This document shows positions 43,724 to 52,721 of a stretch of 64,000 nt of DNA, in pieces (position 1 is the first letter of the stretch; the number at the start of each line of letters is the position of its first letter). Origin of the DNA: CAYOHP01 sp964403795 [NCBI: uncultured bacterium]. GTDB taxonomy: Bacteria > Muiribacteriota > UBA6191 > CAZXTJ01. The notes under the pieces are model-generated. The model searched no databases. It was given only the letters and a program-made list of their open reading frames with translations, and was not told the origin of the DNA. The stretch covers positions 1-64,000 of the forward strand of contig CAYOHP010000017.1 in the NCBI GenBank assembly GCA_964403795.1, read 5' to 3'. Position numbers and translations under genes: made by a program.

Positions 43724-43858
43724 CAGTGTCCGACTCCCGGACACCCCCGCACCGGTCGAGCGAGGCGGGCCGCCTGATCCATCCCGGGCCAGGGACGCGG
43801 CTCCCGGCCTTCCCCCGGTGCAACTGGTAGCATCGCCCCCCCACCGCGAGGAGTCCCC

Positions 43859-44875
43859 GTGATCGAGGTCGAGGCACTGAGGAAGACGTTCCGGGTCCAC
43901 CGCAAGGATCCGGGGTTCTGGGGATCGGTGCGCTCGCTCTTCTCCCGGGAGACGATCGAGAAGCCGGCCGTGAAGGACGTCTCGTTCCGGGTCGAGGAGG
44001 GCGAGATCGTCGGGCTGGTGGGCGCCAACGGGGCGGGCAAGACCACCCTGGTCAAGATGCTCGCCGGGATCATCCATCCCTCGGGAGGCGACGCCCGGGT
44101 GCTGGGGCACAGGCCCTGGGAACGGCACGACGAGTTCCGCCACCAGATCGCCCTGATCATGGGCCAGAAGGCCCAGCTCTGGTGGGACCTGCCGGCCGCC
44201 GACGGGTTCCTGCTGCTGAAGGAGGTCTACCGGATCGACGAGACCCGCTACCGGGAGACCCTCGCCTACCTGACCGAGGTCCTCGGGGTCGGCGCCGAAC
44301 TGAACATCCAGATCCGGCGGCTGTCGCTGGGCGAGCGCATGAAGATGGAGCTGATCGCGGCCCTGCTCCATGCGCCCCGGGTGGTCTACCTCGACGAGCC
44401 GACCATCGGGCTCGACCTCACCGCCCAGCGGGCGATCCGGGACTTCCTGCTCGCCTACCGGGAGGAGCACCGCCCGGCGATGCTCCTGACCAGCCACTAC
44501 ATGGAGGACATCCAGCGCCTCTGCAAGCGGATCCTCATCCTGCGCGACGGCGAGCTGGTCTACGACGGGGCGCTCTCCGAGGTGGTGCGGCGCTACGCTC
44601 CGGACCGGCTGGTCACGGTCCACCTGGCGCGCGACCGGGAGGACGGCCGGGCCGGGCTCGACCTGGCAGCCTTCGGCGAGGTGGTGGCCTCGGACGCCGA
44701 CCAGCTCCGCCTGCGGGTGGCGCGGGAGCGGGTGCCCGAGGTCTCCTCGGCGCTCCTGGCGCGCCTCGCAGTGGTCGACCTCCAGATCGCCGAGGACGAC
44801 GTGGGGTCCATCATCGAGCGGATCATGGGGGCCCGGGGCGGGATGCCGGCGGCCGCCGGACCGGGCGCGTCATGA
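43859..44875 (+). CDS. ABC transporter ATP-binding protein
   Basis: 338 residues from GTG 43859 with GAGGAG 5 bases upstream. Walker A GANGAGKTT, Q-loop region near LIMGQKAQLWWDLP, signature-like LSLGERMKMEL (C-loop, unusual in lacking SGGQ), Walker B VVYLDEPTIGLD, and the H-loop in LLTSHYMEDI. The C-terminal ~80 residues form an extra domain as in ABC-2 type exporters. The stop overlaps the first permease start (ATGA). With two DUF990/ABC2_membrane_6-type permeases it should form an export complex; such systems have been linked to viologen or drug efflux, but the substrate here is unknown. Confidence 0.92.
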   Translation: MIEVEALRKTFRVHRKDPGFWGSVRSLFSRETIEKPAVKDVSFRVEEGEIVGLVGANGAGKTTLVKMLAGIIHPSGGDARVLGHRPWERHDEFRHQIALIMGQKAQLWWDLPAADGFLLLKEVYRIDETRYRETLAYLTEVLGVGAELNIQIRRLSLGERMKMELIAALLHAPRVVYLDEPTIGLDLTAQRAIRDFLLAYREEHRPAMLLTSHYMEDIQRLCKRILILRDGELVYDGALSEVVRRYAPDRLVTVHLARDREDGRAGLDLAAFGEVVASDADQLRLRVARERVPEVSSALLARLAVVDLQIAEDDVGSIIERIMGARGGMPAAAGPGAS

Positions 44876-45684
44876 CGCCGTCGCTCTTCTTCTCGGTGCT
44901 CTCGCTGGAGGCCCGCACCCGCATGAGCTACCGGGTCGACTTCTGGCTGCGCACGGTGCTGGCACTGCTGGCCGAGCTGGGAGCCTTCGTGTTCCTGGCC
45001 TGGGCGCTGTTCGCCGAGACCGGGGCCAGCGAGATCCGCGGCTTCACCCAGGGCGGGCTGGTCCTCTACTACGCGGCGGTGATGCTGCTCGGCAAGCTGG
45101 TCGCCGGGGCCGACCTCGGGAGCGACGTGTCCCAGGACATCTACGGCGGCGGCCTCACCCGCTACCTGATGTTCCCCCGGGCCTACGTCCCCTTCAAGTA
45201 CGCCCAGCAGCTCGGCGGCCAGACCCCGGCGGTGTTCCAGGCCGCGATCTTCGGGATCCTGCTCTTCGCCGTGGGCGACCGGATCGGGGCGACCCCGCCG
45301 GGTCCCGCGGCCCTCGCCATGACGCTCCTCTCGCTGGCGCTGGGGAACCTCATCTACTTCCTGCTGCGCCTGCCACTGGAGATGGTCGCTTTCTGGCACG
45401 ACAACGTCTGGAGCCTGGTGGTGCTGCTGCGCAACGTGAGCCGCATCCTGGGAGGCGCCACCCTGCCGCTCGCCATGTTCCCGGGCGCGGTCGCCGACAT
45501 CCTCTGGTGGCTGCCCTTCCGCCTGGTCTACGAGGTCCCGGTGGCCTGCCTGCTGGGTCGCATCACGCCCGGGGAGTGGCTCGCCTCGCTGGGGCTCGCA
45601 GCGGCCTGGATCGCGGTGCTCGCCCTGACCACCCTGGCGGTGTGGCGACGCGGGACGCTCCAGTACACCGGAGTCGGGATCTAG
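44872..45684 (+). CDS. ABC-2 type permease (first)
   Basis: 270 residues with about six membrane segments. N-terminal SLEARTRMSYRVDFWLRTVLALLAELGAF and the conserved loop YGGGLTRYLMFPRAYVPFKYAQQLGGQ match the ABC2_membrane_6 (DUF990) type. Start ATG overlaps the ATPase stop; the next permease starts 2 bases after the stop. Works as half of a heteromeric transmembrane channel with the next gene. Confidence 0.88.
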   Translation: MTPSLFFSVLSLEARTRMSYRVDFWLRTVLALLAELGAFVFLAWALFAETGASEIRGFTQGGLVLYYAAVMLLGKLVAGADLGSDVSQDIYGGGLTRYLMFPRAYVPFKYAQQLGGQTPAVFQAAIFGILLFAVGDRIGATPPGPAALAMTLLSLALGNLIYFLLRLPLEMVAFWHDNVWSLVVLLRNVSRILGGATLPLAMFPGAVADILWWLPFRLVYEVPVACLLGRITPGEWLASLGLAAAWIAVLALTTLAVWRRGTLQYTGVGI

Positions 45685-45686
45685 CC

Positions 45687-46475
45687 ATGACGCGCTACCT
45701 CCGGCTCTACCTCCACTTCCTGCGCTTCTCGTTCTCCCGGGCCATGGAGTTCCGCTTCGACTTCGGATTCCGGATCGTGATGGACGTGGTCTGGTACCTG
45801 AACAACCTGGCCCTCTACGGGGTGCTCTACCGGCACACCTCGCTGCTCGGGGGCTGGAACGAGGACCAGTCGCTGGTCTTCCTCGGCACGCTGTTCCTGG
45901 CCGACGCCCTGAACATGACGATCTTCGCCAACAACATGTGGTGGTTCCCGATCTTCGTGAACCAGGGCGACCTCGACTACTACCTGGTGCGCCCGGTCTC
46001 GTCGCTGTTCTTCCTTTCGTTCCGCGACTTCGCGGCCAACTCGTTCGTGAACCTCTTGATGACCTTCGGGTTCATGGCCTGGGCACTGGCCCGCTATCCC
46101 GGCGAACTGGGCGCCGTGAACCTGGCGATCTGGGCGGTGATGCTGGCCGGCGGGGTGATCCTCCACTGGCTGGTGGAGCTCTGCTTCCTGATCCCGGTCT
46201 TCTGGCTCCACCAGGGCACGGGTCTCCGCGACATCGCCTGGAGCCTGAACCGCTACTCGCAGTACCCCGACGGCATCTACACCGGCTGGATGCGGCGGAT
46301 CGTGGTCTCGCTGCTGCCGTTCGCGCTGATGGCCTCGTTCCCGTGCCGGGCGCTGTTCTCGTCCGACCCGTGGCCGGTGTTGCTGCACACCACGGTGGTG
46401 GTGGCCGGGTTCTCGATCTTCGTGGCCTGGCTCTGGGACCGGGGACTGCGCTCCTACTCGTCGGCGTCGTCGTAG
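45687..46475 (+). CDS. ABC-2 type permease (second)
   Basis: 262 residues with six predicted membrane helices: AMEFRFDFGFRIVMDVVWYLNNLALYGVLY, then FANNMWWFPIFVNQGDLDYYLVRPVSSLF (the LVRP motif of DUF990 permeases) and later a periplasmic loop with YSQYPDGIYTGW. Third gene of the ABC operon; no further gene on this strand follows. Confidence 0.88.
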   Translation: MTRYLRLYLHFLRFSFSRAMEFRFDFGFRIVMDVVWYLNNLALYGVLYRHTSLLGGWNEDQSLVFLGTLFLADALNMTIFANNMWWFPIFVNQGDLDYYLVRPVSSLFFLSFRDFAANSFVNLLMTFGFMAWALARYPGELGAVNLAIWAVMLAGGVILHWLVELCFLIPVFWLHQGTGLRDIAWSLNRYSQYPDGIYTGWMRRIVVSLLPFALMASFPCRALFSSDPWPVLLHTTVVVAGFSIFVAWLWDRGLRSYSSASS

Positions 46476-46489
46476 CGCGGGGTCCGGGC

Positions 46490-48013
46490 TCACTTCCCGG
46501 CCGGCACCTCCGGGTCGCGCCGACCGCCTGGGCGAGCCAGGCAGTCGATCACGGACTGGCAGAGTTCGGTCAGGCGGTAGGGCTTCCGAAGGATCTGGCT
46601 GGAGGTCCTCAGGATGAGCTGCTCCGTCTCGGGATCATCGGCTCCCCCGGTCGAGAACAGGAAGCGGGGCGTACCGTCACCCAGCGCCGAGGCGACGGTA
46701 CGGTAGAGTCCCAGGCCATCCATCCTGGGCATGCGCAGGTCGCAGACCACCAGGTCGTAGGGGACCGCCAGGATCCTCCGGAACGCCTCCACCCCGTCGT
46801 GGACCGCGTCGAGGCGCTCCAGACCCATCTCGGAGAGCGCCCTCCGGGCCAGGTCGAGGAATTCGATCTGGTCGTCGACCACCAGGACCCTCGACCCGCG
46901 CGGCGCCCGCCCACCGGAGCCGGGCGCCGGTCCCTCGGACTCCCTGGGGAAGTCGGCGCCGGGCACGGATACCGGGAGGGGAACCCGGAGCTGGACCCTG
47001 GCGCCACCCAGGTCGCCCTCGCCGACCTCGAGCCGGCCTCCGTGGGCGGCTGCGGTGGCCGCAGCCATGGCCAGGCCCAACCCGGTCCCCTTGCCGGGGG
47101 CCTTGGTGGTGAAGAAGGCCTCCGTCACCCGATCCCGGATCTCGGGAGCGATTCCCGGACCGTCGTCCGAGACCGACAGGAGGGCCTGGCGATCCGGCAG
47201 TACCGAGAGTTCGACGCGGATCCGTCCCAGTCCTCCGACCTCCTGGATCGCATCGCGGGCGTTGGCCATCAGGTTCAGGACCATCTGCATCAGGGCATCG
47301 CGATCCATCGGCAGCACCACGTTGTGGACCGGCTCTTCCCACTCGATCTCCACGCCCTCCCGGCGGTACATCGGAGCCATCAGTCCGACCGCATCCGAGA
47401 CCGGCTCCCGCAGGTCCCCGGGCACGAAGTCGGTGGCAGGACGCCGGACCGCGTGCAGGAGTCGGGCGACGATCACCCGGCAATGGTCGGCAGCGGCCCC
47501 GATCTTCTCCACCGCTTCCAGGTCCGCATGGGCGAGGACCGTTCCCCGGAGCACATCGGTGTATCCGAGGATGATGGCCAGCGGATTGTTCAGGTCATGG
47601 GCGACCCCTCCGAGGACCTGGCCGATGAGGCGCAGGCGCTCGGTGTCGGCGAGGCGCTCCTCGAGATCGAGCTCCGTCCTGAGGTCGGCGAACGAGTGCA
47701 CGGTGCGCTCGTCGTCGATCACGCTCGCCGACCATCGCACCGGGATCCGTTCCCCCGAGGCGTGCCTCAGGTGGATGACCCTCAACCGGGTCATGGAGGT
47801 CCGGGCCTTGTAGGCCCTTCCCTTTGGATCCCCGGGACTCCCTTGGCTCGACAGCATCTCGGGGAGCCGAACTCCTTGGAGATCCACCTCGGACCGGCCG
47901 GAGAGCTTCTGGAGAGCCGGATTGGTGACCAGGATCCGGCTCTCCCGGTCCACCACGGCGACGCCCTCCCGAAGGCTGCAGAAGGCACTCGCCAAGTGCC
48001 CGGAGTCTTTCAT
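46490..48013 (-). CDS. PAS hybrid sensor histidine kinase with C-terminal receiver
   Basis: 507 residues, no membrane segment, so a cytoplasmic sensor. PAS domain ~8-112 (LREGVAVVDRESRILVTNPA). HisKA phospho-acceptor His139 in GGVAHDLNNPL. HATPase_c: N-box NLMANARDAI (~247), G1 DDGPGIAP, G2 GKGTGLGLA. Receiver ~374-500 with acidic pair near VDD (380-381), phospho-acceptor Asp425 in VVCDLRMPRMDG and conserved Lys in LRKPYR. The receiver is at the C-terminus, so the signal must pass on to a separate phosphotransfer protein or be used for feedback. GGAAG lies directly before the ATG. No response regulator is adjacent; output unknown. Confidence 0.9.
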   Translation of the reverse strand: MKDSGHLASAFCSLREGVAVVDRESRILVTNPALQKLSGRSEVDLQGVRLPEMLSSQGSPGDPKGRAYKARTSMTRLRVIHLRHASGERIPVRWSASVIDDERTVHSFADLRTELDLEERLADTERLRLIGQVLGGVAHDLNNPLAIILGYTDVLRGTVLAHADLEAVEKIGAAADHCRVIVARLLHAVRRPATDFVPGDLREPVSDAVGLMAPMYRREGVEIEWEEPVHNVVLPMDRDALMQMVLNLMANARDAIQEVGGLGRIRVELSVLPDRQALLSVSDDGPGIAPEIRDRVTEAFFTTKAPGKGTGLGLAMAAATAAAHGGRLEVGEGDLGGARVQLRVPLPVSVPGADFPRESEGPAPGSGGRAPRGSRVLVVDDQIEFLDLARRALSEMGLERLDAVHDGVEAFRRILAVPYDLVVCDLRMPRMDGLGLYRTVASALGDGTPRFLFSTGGADDPETEQLILRTSSQILRKPYRLTELCQSVIDCLARPGGRRDPEVPAGK

Positions 48014-48161
48014 CTTCCGTCCTTCCGGGATCGCGGGACCCGGAGGCCTCGTCCCCTACATTGTCCACCTCTGGTCCCTTCTCCGGAAGGTGAGAACGCC
48101 TACTCGTGTGCGCGTGGCGCTCCGGCAGGACGGAGTCCAGGGAAAGGGGCGGACGCCGTCC

Positions 48162-49631
48162 TCACGCCGGGAGGACGCGGACCCCGTCCTCCGGGACGGC
48201 GGTCAGGCGAGCCAGGTTGTCGGGACTGGTGCGGACCGTGAAGGTCACACCCTCGGCCCCATAGGCCTCGGCGATCACCCGCACCGCGGCCCTCACCCGG
48301 CCCACCGCTCCCTGGCTGGCGAAGGGCACGAACACCTGCCGCTCCACCATGTCGCGCTCGAAGTGGCGGCGGATCCGCTCCGAGAGGCGGGCCACGTCGC
48401 CGGGTACGAAGACCGAGAGGATCTCGGCCTCCGGGTCGGCGGCGGCCAGCCCCGCCCGCGCCCCGGGATCGAGCCGGTCCGCCTTGTTCAGGACCAGGAT
48501 CCGCGGCAGGGAGTCGGCGCCCACCTCGGAGAGGGTCTCCCGCACCACTTCGAGATGGTTGCGGAAGGCCGGATCGGAGGCGTCGGCCATGACCAGGAGG
48601 AGCGAGGCGTTCCTGGCCTCCTCGAGGGTCGACCGGAAACAGGCCACCAGCGCGTGGGGGAGGTTCCGGATGAAACCCACCGTGTCGGTCACCAGGATCC
48701 TCGGCACCGATTCCGGCTGGAGCGGTCGCACCGTGGTGTCGAGGGTCGCGAAGAGCTTGTCCTGGACCAGGACCTCGCTGCCGGTCAGCGCCCGCATCAT
48801 CGAGGACTTGCCGGCGTTGGTGTAGCCGACCAGCGCTACCGTGTCGCCGTCGGCGCGCCGCTCCCGGCGCCGACCGTCCTCGGCGGCCACGGTCTCGAGC
48901 TCGACCTCGATCTCGCGGACCCGGTCGCGGATCCGGCGCCGGTCGAGCTCGGCCTTCGATTCGCCCACGCCCTTGGCCCCGATCCCGCCGCCGCTGCGCT
49001 CGCTGCGCCCGGTCTCCCGCATGCGGGGCGCCAGGTAGCGCAGGCGCGCCGCCTCGACCTGGAGCTTGGCGGCCCGGCTGCGGGCGTGGCGGCCGAAGAT
49101 CTGGATGATGACCGCGGGCCGGTCGAGGACCTCGGCACCGGTGGCCGACTCGAGGTTCCGCATCTGGGTCGGGGAGAGCTCGCAGTCGAAGATCACCAGG
49201 CCCGGGCGCGGCGAGCCGGCCGGGCCCTCGGGGCGGGCCTCGGGGGGTGGCTCCCGGCCTTCCTCCGACGGACCGACGGCTTCGGCTTCGACTTCGGCGG
49301 CCTCGGCCTGGGCCCGGAGCTTGGCCTTGTGGGGGCGCGGCCGGGCCTTGGGCGCCACCTTGCCGCTGCCGCCCGTCAGCTCCGCCAGCTCCCGGAGCTT
49401 GCCCTCGCCCAGGATGGTCGGACCGGTCAGGTTGGGGCGGGGCTGGACCATGGTGGCGACGGTGGGATGGCCCAGGGTCTCGACCAGGCGGGTCAGTTCG
49501 GCGAGCGACTCGGCGACCTCGGCGTCGCTATGGCCGGGCAGTCGGATCCCGACCAGGACGGCAGAAGGGACCTCGGGACGGGTGGTCGGCACGGGGACAC
49601 GCGATCCTCTCGACCGGGCCGCCGGCCGCAC
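48162..49631 (-). CDS. hflX: GTPase HflX
   Basis: 489 residues from GTG 49631 (no clear ribosome site; a TACGCT box lies 39 bases upstream). HflX N-domain: AELTRLVETLGHPTVATMVQPRPN, GEGKLRELAEL, LVIFDCELSPTQMRNLE, IIQIFGRHARSRAAKLQVEAARL; linker with GIGAKGVGESKAELDRRRI; G domain: G1 GYTNAGKSS, DTVGFIRNLPHAL (G3), NKAD (G4). HflX splits ribosomes on heat or antibiotic stress. Odd: a ~45-residue insertion rich in Ala/Glu/Pro/Arg between GEGKLRELAEL and LVIFDCELSP, splitting the N-domain. Divergence of function is not implied, since the GTPase part is complete. Confidence 0.92.
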   Translation of the reverse strand: MRPAARSRGSRVPVPTTRPEVPSAVLVGIRLPGHSDAEVAESLAELTRLVETLGHPTVATMVQPRPNLTGPTILGEGKLRELAELTGGSGKVAPKARPRPHKAKLRAQAEAAEVEAEAVGPSEEGREPPPEARPEGPAGSPRPGLVIFDCELSPTQMRNLESATGAEVLDRPAVIIQIFGRHARSRAAKLQVEAARLRYLAPRMRETGRSERSGGGIGAKGVGESKAELDRRRIRDRVREIEVELETVAAEDGRRRERRADGDTVALVGYTNAGKSSMMRALTGSEVLVQDKLFATLDTTVRPLQPESVPRILVTDTVGFIRNLPHALVACFRSTLEEARNASLLLVMADASDPAFRNHLEVVRETLSEVGADSLPRILVLNKADRLDPGARAGLAAADPEAEILSVFVPGDVARLSERIRRHFERDMVERQVFVPFASQGAVGRVRAAVRVIAEAYGAEGVTFTVRTSPDNLARLTAVPEDGVRVLPA

Positions 49632-49667
49632 GGACGGGGCGCGGCGCTCCGGGAAAACCTCACGGCT

Positions 49668-50150
49668 TCAGCGTACCGCAGGGGAAGGACGGGAAGGTGG
49701 GTCCCGGAGCGTTTCGCCCGGGAGTCCCGCGGAAGTGGAGAGCCGCTCGAGGGCCTCGTGCAGCCAGGCCACCGAGACCCGGGTGGGACCGCAGGGGATC
49801 GGCTCATGCGTCCCGTCGGGGCGGGTGCGGGCGAAGAGGAGGGTGAGGCGGCCGGGGGACGGACGCGCCTGGCAGGCCGCTCCCGGGATGGGCGGAGCCA
49901 GGTCGAGATACGGGAGGGCAGGGTTCGGCCCCTTGAAGACCCGGCGGACCACGAAGCGGGAGGGCGCCAGCGGTTCCGAGGGTACCGAGGGGTTCTCCAT
50001 GGTGAAGCCCTCGACCACCAGGTCGGCGCGGGCGAAGTCGGGAGCCGGGTCGAAGGGGGCGTCGCAGGCGCAGGCCCGGGCGCGGCCCGCGGCCAACGGC
50101 CCGAGGGCGAGGGAGAGGGCGAGGGCGAGGGCGAGCCGGACGAAACGCAT
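49668..50150 (-). CDS. Small secreted protein with CxC N-terminus (NTR/TIMP-like?)
   Basis: 160 residues from ATG 50150. Signal peptide is a Leu/Ala repeat (LALALALSLALG), then mature CACDAPFDPAPDFARADLVVEGFTM. The CxC start followed by ADxVxxG resembles the N-terminus of netrin-like/TIMP-type domains in bacterial secreted proteins, but the match is weak. Two further Cys could form disulfides. It is followed by hflX, whose likely promoter lies in this gene's end. Confidence 0.6.
   Translation of the reverse strand: MRFVRLALALALSLALGPLAAGRARACACDAPFDPAPDFARADLVVEGFTMENPSVPSEPLAPSRFVVRRVFKGPNPALPYLDLAPPIPGAACQARPSPGRLTLLFARTRPDGTHEPIPCGPTRVSVAWLHEALERLSTSAGLPGETLRDPPSRPSPAVR
50103..50135. repeat. 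GAGGGC tandem repeat in a signal-peptide coding region
   Basis: About five imperfect copies of GAGGGC on the plus strand encode the Leu-Ala-Leu-Ala core of the signal peptide of the 49668-50150 gene. Frame-neutral 6-base unit; length could vary. Confidence 0.6.
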
Positions 50151-50298
50151 GGAGGTTCCCCGGGCTCCGCATCGGCGGGTCCCATCCGGACCATCGGCGG
50201 ACCCGGATCGGGGGATGAGGGGCGGTCGCGATGCGAGCTGGACCTTTGAACCTCGGGTCAGGTCCGACCGTCTCTGCCTGTGGAGACGGAGGACCCCG

Positions 50299-51117
50299 AT
50301 GGGCCGACCCGAGGGCAAACACGGCGAACCGGAGAGCGCGGGGGTCGAGAGCGCGATCCCTCCCTATGCCTGGCTGGGACGCCCGCCCGGCGAGTGGTCA
50401 CCGGTGGAACTCCCGGGCATGGCCCTGCAGGTACTCCTCCGTTGGCCGCTCACCTGGTTGGTGGTGGCGGCGGGATCCGCCCTGGTATGGGGCTTCGTCC
50501 TCGCCCTTTCGGTCCCGATCTGCCGCTCCCCCGACCCCTTCGTGCCGTCGCTGGTGGGCTTCTTCCTGGCACTCGCCGTCACCGGCACCTGGATCCGCCT
50601 CGGGGACGAGGCCCTGGCCTGGGGGCCGGGGGCGAGCCGGGCCCGGGCCATGGCGCCGGACTTCTCCCGATGGCTCCCGATGTTCGGGGTCGCCCTGATC
50701 CTCGCTCTCTCCGGTGGGGTCCTCTACCTCGCCGGCCTCGGTGCCTTCCACCTGACGGGCAGCCGCCCCGCCGGTTGGCTGGTCCTGGCCGGAGGTGCCG
50801 TGGCGATGTTCCGGCTGGGTTCCATGGCGCTCCACGAGATCCTGGTGCGGGGAGCCGGGCCCCTCGCCGCCCTGTCCGGTTCGTGGCGCCTGACCCGCTC
50901 CTCGGCGAGCGGACTCCTCCTGGCCGCGGTGCTCTACGGAACGGTGGCTGGGTTGTGCCGGGCCCTGCTCGGCTTCGTGGGGAGCGCCACCGCCAATCAA
51001 CTCGGTCCGGTCGCCACGGTCCCGGCCATCACCCTCACCCTGCTGCTCCCGGTCTGGGCCAGCCTGGTCTGGACCGCCGCCTACGTCTCCGCAAGGTCGC
51101 GGGAGGAGTTCCCTTGA
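50299..51117 (+). CDS. Polytopic membrane protein of unknown function
   Basis: 272 residues from ATG 50299 with GGAGG 6 bases upstream. About six hydrophobic segments, beginning at LLRWPLTWLVVAAGSALVWGF and ending at LLLPVWASLVWTAAYVSA. A cytosolic N-terminal ~45 residues carry IPPYAWLGRPPGEW. No family recognised. It overlaps the next gene's TTG start, so the two are coupled. Confidence 0.75.
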   Translation: MGRPEGKHGEPESAGVESAIPPYAWLGRPPGEWSPVELPGMALQVLLRWPLTWLVVAAGSALVWGFVLALSVPICRSPDPFVPSLVGFFLALAVTGTWIRLGDEALAWGPGASRARAMAPDFSRWLPMFGVALILALSGGVLYLAGLGAFHLTGSRPAGWLVLAGGAVAMFRLGSMALHEILVRGAGPLAALSGSWRLTRSSASGLLLAAVLYGTVAGLCRALLGFVGSATANQLGPVATVPAITLTLLLPVWASLVWTAAYVSARSREEFP

Positions 51118-51641
51118 GGCTGTGCCGACTGCTCACCATCGTTGCCTTCCTGCTCTCGGTCGGTGCCGGCTCCGTCGAGGCCTGCTGCCGCCCGGTGCGC
51201 CGCGGGTGCTTCGCCAACCAGAAGACGATCGCGGGCGCGATCGAGATGTACAACCTCGACTTCAACCAGGCCGTCGACGTGATCCCGTGGGAGGTCCTGA
51301 AGCAGTACGGCTACCTCCAATCGATCCCCGACGATCCCGGGGAGGGGCCCGGGAGCCGGGAGAACTACCTGCTCGTCGACGGCAGGGTCTTCTGCCTCCG
51401 ACACGGGACGATCCAGGGATCCGGCAATCCCCGCCAGGACCTGAGGGACCTCGGCGTCACGGATCCCGCGCTGCTGGGCCGGGCGGCGACCGAGGCGGCC
51501 GGCAGGTTCCCCGACGATCCTCCCCGGCCCGGCCAGGTCGCCTTCCTTCCCGCGGCGGCCGCCTGGTTCGCCCTGATCGCGGTCTCGCCGCTCCACGCCT
51601 ACGCCCTGCCGCTCCGGGACCCGTTGGGGACCGGGCCCTGA
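51114..51641 (+). CDS. Small exported protein with pilin-like CFANQ segment (TTG start)
   Basis: 175 residues from TTG 51114 (GGGAGGAG 5 bases upstream), overlapping the previous stop. The N-terminus LRLCRLLTIVAFLLSVGAGSVEA is a signal peptide rather than a classic prepilin peptide. After it comes CCRPVRRGCFANQKTIAGAIEMYNLD, which resembles the start of the mature helix in Planctomycetota and Myxococcota pseudopilins (CxANQRTIxGAIExYxLD). A C-terminal hydrophobic segment (VAFLPAAAAWFALIAVSPLHAYAL) may be a second anchor. Function unknown; a pseudopilin or type II secretion link is only a guess. Ends exactly where the convergent DUF21 gene ends. Confidence 0.65.
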   Translation: MRLCRLLTIVAFLLSVGAGSVEACCRPVRRGCFANQKTIAGAIEMYNLDFNQAVDVIPWEVLKQYGYLQSIPDDPGEGPGSRENYLLVDGRVFCLRHGTIQGSGNPRQDLRDLGVTDPALLGRAATEAAGRFPDDPPRPGQVAFLPAAAAWFALIAVSPLHAYALPLRDPLGTGP

Positions 51642-52721
51642 TCAGGCCGCTCTTCGATGCGGGTTCCTGCGGGCTCCCCGGTGCGGCTCGTCGCGCCGAG
51701 CGATGCCCCGGGTGAGGCGCCCCAGCAGGTCGGCACCGGTGACCACCCGTCGGATCGGACCCCAGAGCAGGATCAGATCCTGATCGACCAGGTCGCCGCC
51801 CCCGCCGCGCCGGCGCGCCCGGAGCCTTTCCAGGACCTTGCCGAGCGGCGTCGCCGGATCCCTCACCAGGATCGGCTCGTGGAAGCACCGCGCCAGGTCG
51901 GCGCGTGGTCCGCCGAAGAGCACCCCGCGCAGGAAGCGGTGGGCGTCGAGCGCCAGGCGCGGCTCGCCCTGGGGATCGGTGAGCACCAGCCACTTCACCC
52001 CGGGGGCCGCCACGCTCTGCAGGAAGGGATCGTCAGGAGCCGGGCTCCACTTCGGGAGCACAGGACGCCCCCGGCGGATCGGGAGGGCCAGGACGCTGCC
52101 GGTCTCGAGGGGCGTGCCCAGTTCATGGAGGGGGAGGTCGTCGATGTCCAGGAAGTTCATGGCGCCCCGCCCCTCGACCGGCCCCACCTCCGAATCCGGG
52201 TGATGCATGTGGTGGTGGAGCAGGCGACGGAGTGCTCCCTCGCTCCAGGTCTTCACCTCCTCCGGTCCCAGCAGCCGGTCCAGCAGCCAGGCCGTGGGAC
52301 GGACCACCGGGAAGAGCAGCACGCCATAGACGTCCACCAGCGGCGCCAGCCTGGAGGCCACGCCCAGGGCATGCCGGGAGACATAGGCCTGGGGCAGGAG
52401 TTCCCCCAGGAAGGCGATGGCGAGCGTCGAGACGACGAAGGCCCCGGCCCCGCCGAGCAGCGAGCCTGCGAGCACGGTGAGTGCGCAGTTCACGGTGACA
52501 TTGCCCCAGAGGATGGTGGCGAGCAGCCCATGGGGATCACGCCGGATGGCCAACACCCGCGCCGCCCTGGGGTCGCCTTCCGCGGCATCAGCCTCGAGGC
52601 GGATCCGGTTCACCCCGAAGAACGCCAGGTTGGCTCCCGAGAACATCGCCGACTGGCCCAGGCAGACGGCGAAGCCGGCCAACTGCCACTCGAACACGGT
52701 CCTCAGCCCCTCGCTCCGCAT
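51642..52721 (-). CDS. DUF21/CNNM-type membrane protein with CBS-like region
   Basis: 359 residues from ATG 52721. N-terminal helices LAGFAVCLGQSAMFSGANLAFFGVNRIRLEADAAEGDPRA are the DUF21 signature of CNNM/CorC-family Mg2+-transport and hemolysin-like proteins; several hydrophobic segments follow (ILWGNVTVNCALTVLAGSLLGGAGAFVVSTLAIAFLGELLPQAY). A C-terminal ~180 residues look like a degenerate CBS pair, with RDPATPLGKVLERL and a Gly/Arg stretch (RARRRGGGG). Alternative start ATG 52811 would add 30 residues. Likely role in divalent cation handling; not certain. Confidence 0.75.
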   Translation of the reverse strand: MRSEGLRTVFEWQLAGFAVCLGQSAMFSGANLAFFGVNRIRLEADAAEGDPRAARVLAIRRDPHGLLATILWGNVTVNCALTVLAGSLLGGAGAFVVSTLAIAFLGELLPQAYVSRHALGVASRLAPLVDVYGVLLFPVVRPTAWLLDRLLGPEEVKTWSEGALRRLLHHHMHHPDSEVGPVEGRGAMNFLDIDDLPLHELGTPLETGSVLALPIRRGRPVLPKWSPAPDDPFLQSVAAPGVKWLVLTDPQGEPRLALDAHRFLRGVLFGGPRADLARCFHEPILVRDPATPLGKVLERLRARRRGGGGDLVDQDLILLWGPIRRVVTGADLLGRLTRGIARRDEPHRGARRNPHRRAA

